46,681 nt of DNA from an uncultured Erysipelotrichaceae bacterium (GTDB taxonomy: Bacteria > Bacillota_I > Bacilli_A > Erysipelotrichales > Erysipelotrichaceae), in the NCBI GenBank assembly GCA_944326795.1, contig CALVFJ010000011.1, forward strand, positions 1-46,681. The letters are read 5' to 3'. A model generated the notes under the pieces. The model did not search any database. It worked only from the letters and a program-made list of their open reading frames with translations, and was not told where the DNA came from. Below are positions 43,967-46,681 of this stretch, piece by piece (within the stretch, counting starts at the first letter, position 1; each line of letters opens with the position of its first letter). The position numbers and the translations under genes were made by a program.

Positions 43967-45036
43967 CCTCTAACCTCCTTTAACATCTTATCGATACGTT
44001 TTCTTAATTGCTCCGGCATCTCAACTTTTGGAGCGTTTGGGTGACATAGCCAACTGGCTACCCTATGTTGCCCACCAACATCAAAGATTGGCGGCTCAAC
44101 CTTAAAGTCGATCTTTAAGGCATAAGGATTTCGTGGGGCAAAAGCATCGCCTTCCACTCTTTCCAGCAAATTAGGGCAAGAACCAGGAATGGCAAATAAA
44201 CGATGCGAATCAGTATCAACATCCGGCATGCTGCTCAAAAGGCCCCAGGTATATGGATGGCGTGGATCATAGAAGATTTCATCGATATTACCTTTTTCAA
44301 TGATCTTACCAGCATACATTACCGCTACATAATCAGCTACCTTAGCAACGACCCCTAGATCATGCGTGATATAAATGACCGAAATATTTTTCTTATATTG
44401 GATGTCTTTGATAAGTTCCAAGATCTTCGCTTGGATGGTAACATCCAACGCTGTCGTTGGCTCATCGCAGATCAAGATCTGCGGATCACAGCTTAACGCA
44501 ATAGCGATGACCACCCTTTGACGCATACCGCCCGATAATTGATGGGGATATTGTTTAAAACGCTTTTGTGGATTCTCGATACCAACTAATTCAAGTAATT
44601 CCATCGCTCTATTTTTGGCTTCTTGATGCGATACTTTCAAATGTTCTAAGATCGGCTCCATGATCTGGCGGCCAATGGTCATCGTAGGATCCAACGATGT
44701 CATGGGATCCTGAAAGACCATGGCGATCTTTTTACCGCAGTAATTATAACGAATATCCTTAGGCTTCATCTTTACCAGATCAACAGCCTTTCCTTCATCA
44801 AAAAAGGTAATGGAGCCGTTGTCGATATGACCATTGCTCGCTAAGATCCCCATGATGGCCTTAACGGTAACGCTCTTACCGCTACCAGATTCTCCCACGA
44901 TTGCAATCGTTTCTCCTTTAAATAGATCCAAACGCACGCCCCGGATCGCTTTAACGATACCATTTGATGTATCGAAGGAAATATCTAGATCACGAATCGA
45001 TAAAACGCGATCCTTTTTATCTTTTTTTTCACTCAT
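43963..45036 (-). CDS. oppD: Oligopeptide ABC transporter ATPase OppD
   Basis: Second ATPase of the importer, 357 residues: Walker A GESGSGKSV, LSGGMRQRVVIAIAL, ILICDEPTTALD, and the C-terminal HPYTWGLLSSMP and WLCHPNAP regions of OppD/DppD. Cys residues for the Fe-S cluster reported in some OppD proteins are partly present (GSCPNL, LCHPNA). Twelve bases after oppC. Confidence 0.93.
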   Translation of the reverse strand: MSEKKDKKDRVLSIRDLDISFDTSNGIVKAIRGVRLDLFKGETIAIVGESGSGKSVTVKAIMGILASNGHIDNGSITFFDEGKAVDLVKMKPKDIRYNYCGKKIAMVFQDPMTSLDPTMTIGRQIMEPILEHLKVSHQEAKNRAMELLELVGIENPQKRFKQYPHQLSGGMRQRVVIAIALSCDPQILICDEPTTALDVTIQAKILELIKDIQYKKNISVIYITHDLGVVAKVADYVAVMYAGKIIEKGNIDEIFYDPRHPYTWGLLSSMPDVDTDSHRLFAIPGSCPNLLERVEGDAFAPRNPYALKIDFKVEPPIFDVGGQHRVASWLCHPNAPKVEMPEQLRKRIDKMLKEVRG

Positions 45037-45048
45037 AGCAGATCCCCC

Positions 45049-46089
45049 TTACATTTGTTTCATCTTTGGATCGAAAGCATCTCTTAAACCATCAGCAAAC
45101 AAGTTGAAGCTCAGCATCAATAATGCCAAAACTACGATTGGTGCCACGATAACATGAGGATAAGTCGTCAACGATTTATAACCTTCCGAAATCAATGAAC
45201 CTAAAGAAGCCATCGGTGCTGGAACCCCTAAACCCACAAATGACAAGAATGCTTCGGTAAATATCGCATTAGGAATGCTGAACATGCTCATGATAATGAT
45301 CTGACCAAAGATATTTGGCAAGATATCTTTAAAGATGATCCTAAAATGTTGAGCTCCTAAAGTTTTACTAGCTAATATAAATTCCTGTTCTTTCAATTTT
45401 AATACTTGCGCGCGGGCAATACGGCTCATGCCGATCCACCCTGTGATCATCAATGCAAAGATGATCGAAGTAACACCACGCGGTAGGATCAAGCCTAATA
45501 AGGTAACAACGACCAAGGTAGGAATACCATTTAAGATCTCAGCAAAGCGCTGCATGACCATATCGACCTTGCCGCCAAAATAACCAGAAATCAAACCATA
45601 TATCATACCGATAAAAATATCGATACATACGGCAGTAAACGCAATGATCAGCGATATCCTGGTACCTTCCCATACCCTGGTCCAGATATCACGTCCTTGT
45701 GGATCGCTGCCAAACCAGTAATAAACATCTGTAAAGCCTTTATCTAAATATTGATTGCTTCCTTTATAAACGCCATCAAAGATCCCAAAATTTTCTAAGA
45801 AAGGAACCCTAGGCACCAAACTAGCATGCTCGATGATGATCGATTTATATGTATGTTCATTCATCATTGGACCAACGATTGCTAAGATCGCAATGATCAC
45901 GATAACGATAAAACCAATGACCGCACCTTTATTTTTTAAGAAAGCTTGCAAGACATCCGCAAGATAACTACTAGCAGTATAGCTTTTATCAATGATCTTT
46001 TCATTTTCATCATATGCAAAGGTAAAATCATCACTGGTAAATTCATAAGTGCCATAGCCTTTAGCATCTAATCTTTCATTAGCGCTCAT
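45049..46089 (-). CDS. oppC: Oligopeptide ABC transporter permease OppC
   Basis: The 346-residue permease has an extended N-terminal cytoplasmic tail (about 1-50), TM1, a large extracellular loop, then the five-helix binding-protein-dependent core with the EAA-type loop ILASKTLGAQHFRIIFKDILPN. It pairs with OppB to form the channel. It begins one base after oppB ends. Confidence 0.92.
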   Translation of the reverse strand: MSANERLDAKGYGTYEFTSDDFTFAYDENEKIIDKSYTASSYLADVLQAFLKNKGAVIGFIVIVIIAILAIVGPMMNEHTYKSIIIEHASLVPRVPFLENFGIFDGVYKGSNQYLDKGFTDVYYWFGSDPQGRDIWTRVWEGTRISLIIAFTAVCIDIFIGMIYGLISGYFGGKVDMVMQRFAEILNGIPTLVVVTLLGLILPRGVTSIIFALMITGWIGMSRIARAQVLKLKEQEFILASKTLGAQHFRIIFKDILPNIFGQIIIMSMFSIPNAIFTEAFLSFVGLGVPAPMASLGSLISEGYKSLTTYPHVIVAPIVVLALLMLSFNLFADGLRDAFDPKMKQM

Positions 46090-46090
46090 C

Positions 46091-46681
46091 TTATGCTCCC
46101 TCCTTTGCTACTCTGATCCTTGGATCGATGATACCATATAAGATATCAACGATCAACATTACGAAGATATACAAGAAACTATAAATAAAGGCACAAGCCA
46201 TAACTACGTTATAATCATTATTCTGGATAGCTTGGACCATCAGATAGCCTAAACCAGGAATACTAAAGATCTTTTCGATAACCATCGATCCTGTCAGCAA
46301 ACCAACTAGCAAAGGTCCCATGACCGTGATGATCGAGATCAAGGTATTACGCAAAACATGATTGATGATCAGCTTATACTGTTTGATACCTTTCGATTGT
46401 GCCAACAAAACATAATCAGAATTAAGAACTTCGATCATCTCGCTGCGTGTAAATCTAGCAATATTCGCAATTGGCGACAAGCTAAGTGCCATCGTCGGCA
46501 TGATCGTAGAAACAAAAGGCTTGCTAGCATTATATAAAATAGGAAACCACCCCAATTTAAATCCCACAAAATAAGCTAAGCCTAAAGCAATGACATAACT
46601 AGGTACGCTAACACCTAATACCGAGATGCCGGTACACAATGTATCGATCCAAGTATTACGCTTTAATGCGGCAATGATACC
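46091..46681 (-). CDS. oppB: Oligopeptide ABC transporter permease OppB, 5' end outside window
   Basis: The frame is open to the right edge, so the N-terminus is missing. About 196 residues remain: membrane segments, the EAA loop YVLLAQSKGIKQYKLIINHVLRN, and the C-terminal YGIIDPRIRV. First visible gene of oppB-C-D-F; the peptide-binding protein OppA is not in the window. Confidence 0.92.
   Translation of the reverse strand, partial: GIIAALKRNTWIDTLCTGISVLGVSVPSYVIALGLAYFVGFKLGWFPILYNASKPFVSTIMPTMALSLSPIANIARFTRSEMIEVLNSDYVLLAQSKGIKQYKLIINHVLRNTLISIITVMGPLLVGLLTGSMVIEKIFSIPGLGYLMVQAIQNNDYNVVMACAFIYSFLYIFVMLIVDILYGIIDPRIRVAKEGA

Overview
The window is about 46.7 kb from a low-G+C Gram-positive bacterium (Bacillota). 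The signs are strong AGGAGG-type ribosome binding sites, a SecG/RNase R/SmpB cluster, PrsA-type foldases and a lipoprotein, an FMN-riboswitch-controlled RibU riboflavin importer, a two-subunit GlgC/GlgD ADP-glucose pyrophosphorylase, and compact operons closed by simple hairpin terminators. The gene mix would suit a gut Erysipelotrichales-like organism, but the genus cannot be read from the sequence. Both ends cut through genes: a tyrosine recombinase on the left and oppB on the right.

Region 1 (1-9.8 kb) looks like the decayed end of an integrative element. It carries a tyrosine recombinase convergent with a type I restriction-modification operon (hsdR-hsdM-hsdS led by a small XRE regulator), then a short RepA-like replication protein, a ParB-like protein, a small conserved-looking ORF and a large serine recombinase with a one-base frameshift just after its catalytic N-terminus.

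Region 2 (9.9-23 kb) is ordinary chromosome: a degenerate LytM/M23 protein, a P-loop kinase-like protein with a TIGR04076 protein, a small gene split by an in-frame TGA, a GNAT acetyltransferase with an MFS transporter, a large unrecognised membrane protein, two PrsA-like foldases, a HIT protein, secG-rnr-smpB, and an FMN riboswitch operon with two RibU paralogues flanking an FMN-binding-fold protein.

Region 3 (23.1-30.5 kb) is visibly richer in G+C and reads as an acquired cluster: a TetR regulator, two ABC exporter-fold proteins resembling the siderophore-type YbtP/YbtQ/Irt group, three SAM-dependent methyltransferases (two of them TcmP/LCM-like paralogues), and a small membrane protein broken by an amber codon. 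Three ATAAC-N3-GTTAT palindromes mark the TetR operators. Two GTTAG-N6-CTAAC boxes suggest a second regulator, possibly metal-responsive. This is the most unusual system in the window; its substrate is unknown.

Region 4 (30.6-46.7 kb) returns to core metabolism: pgk-tpiA-eno (lower glycolysis), a TPR-like protein, glgC-glgD-glgA (glycogen synthesis), folC divergent from ung across a perfect 30-bp palindrome, a lipoprotein alpha/beta hydrolase, and the oppB-C-D-F oligopeptide importer. Two intergenic stretches (15.5-15.65 kb and 30.7-30.9 kb) may encode tiny hydrophobic peptides like type I toxins. No rRNA, tRNA, CRISPR array or complete insertion sequence was recognised.
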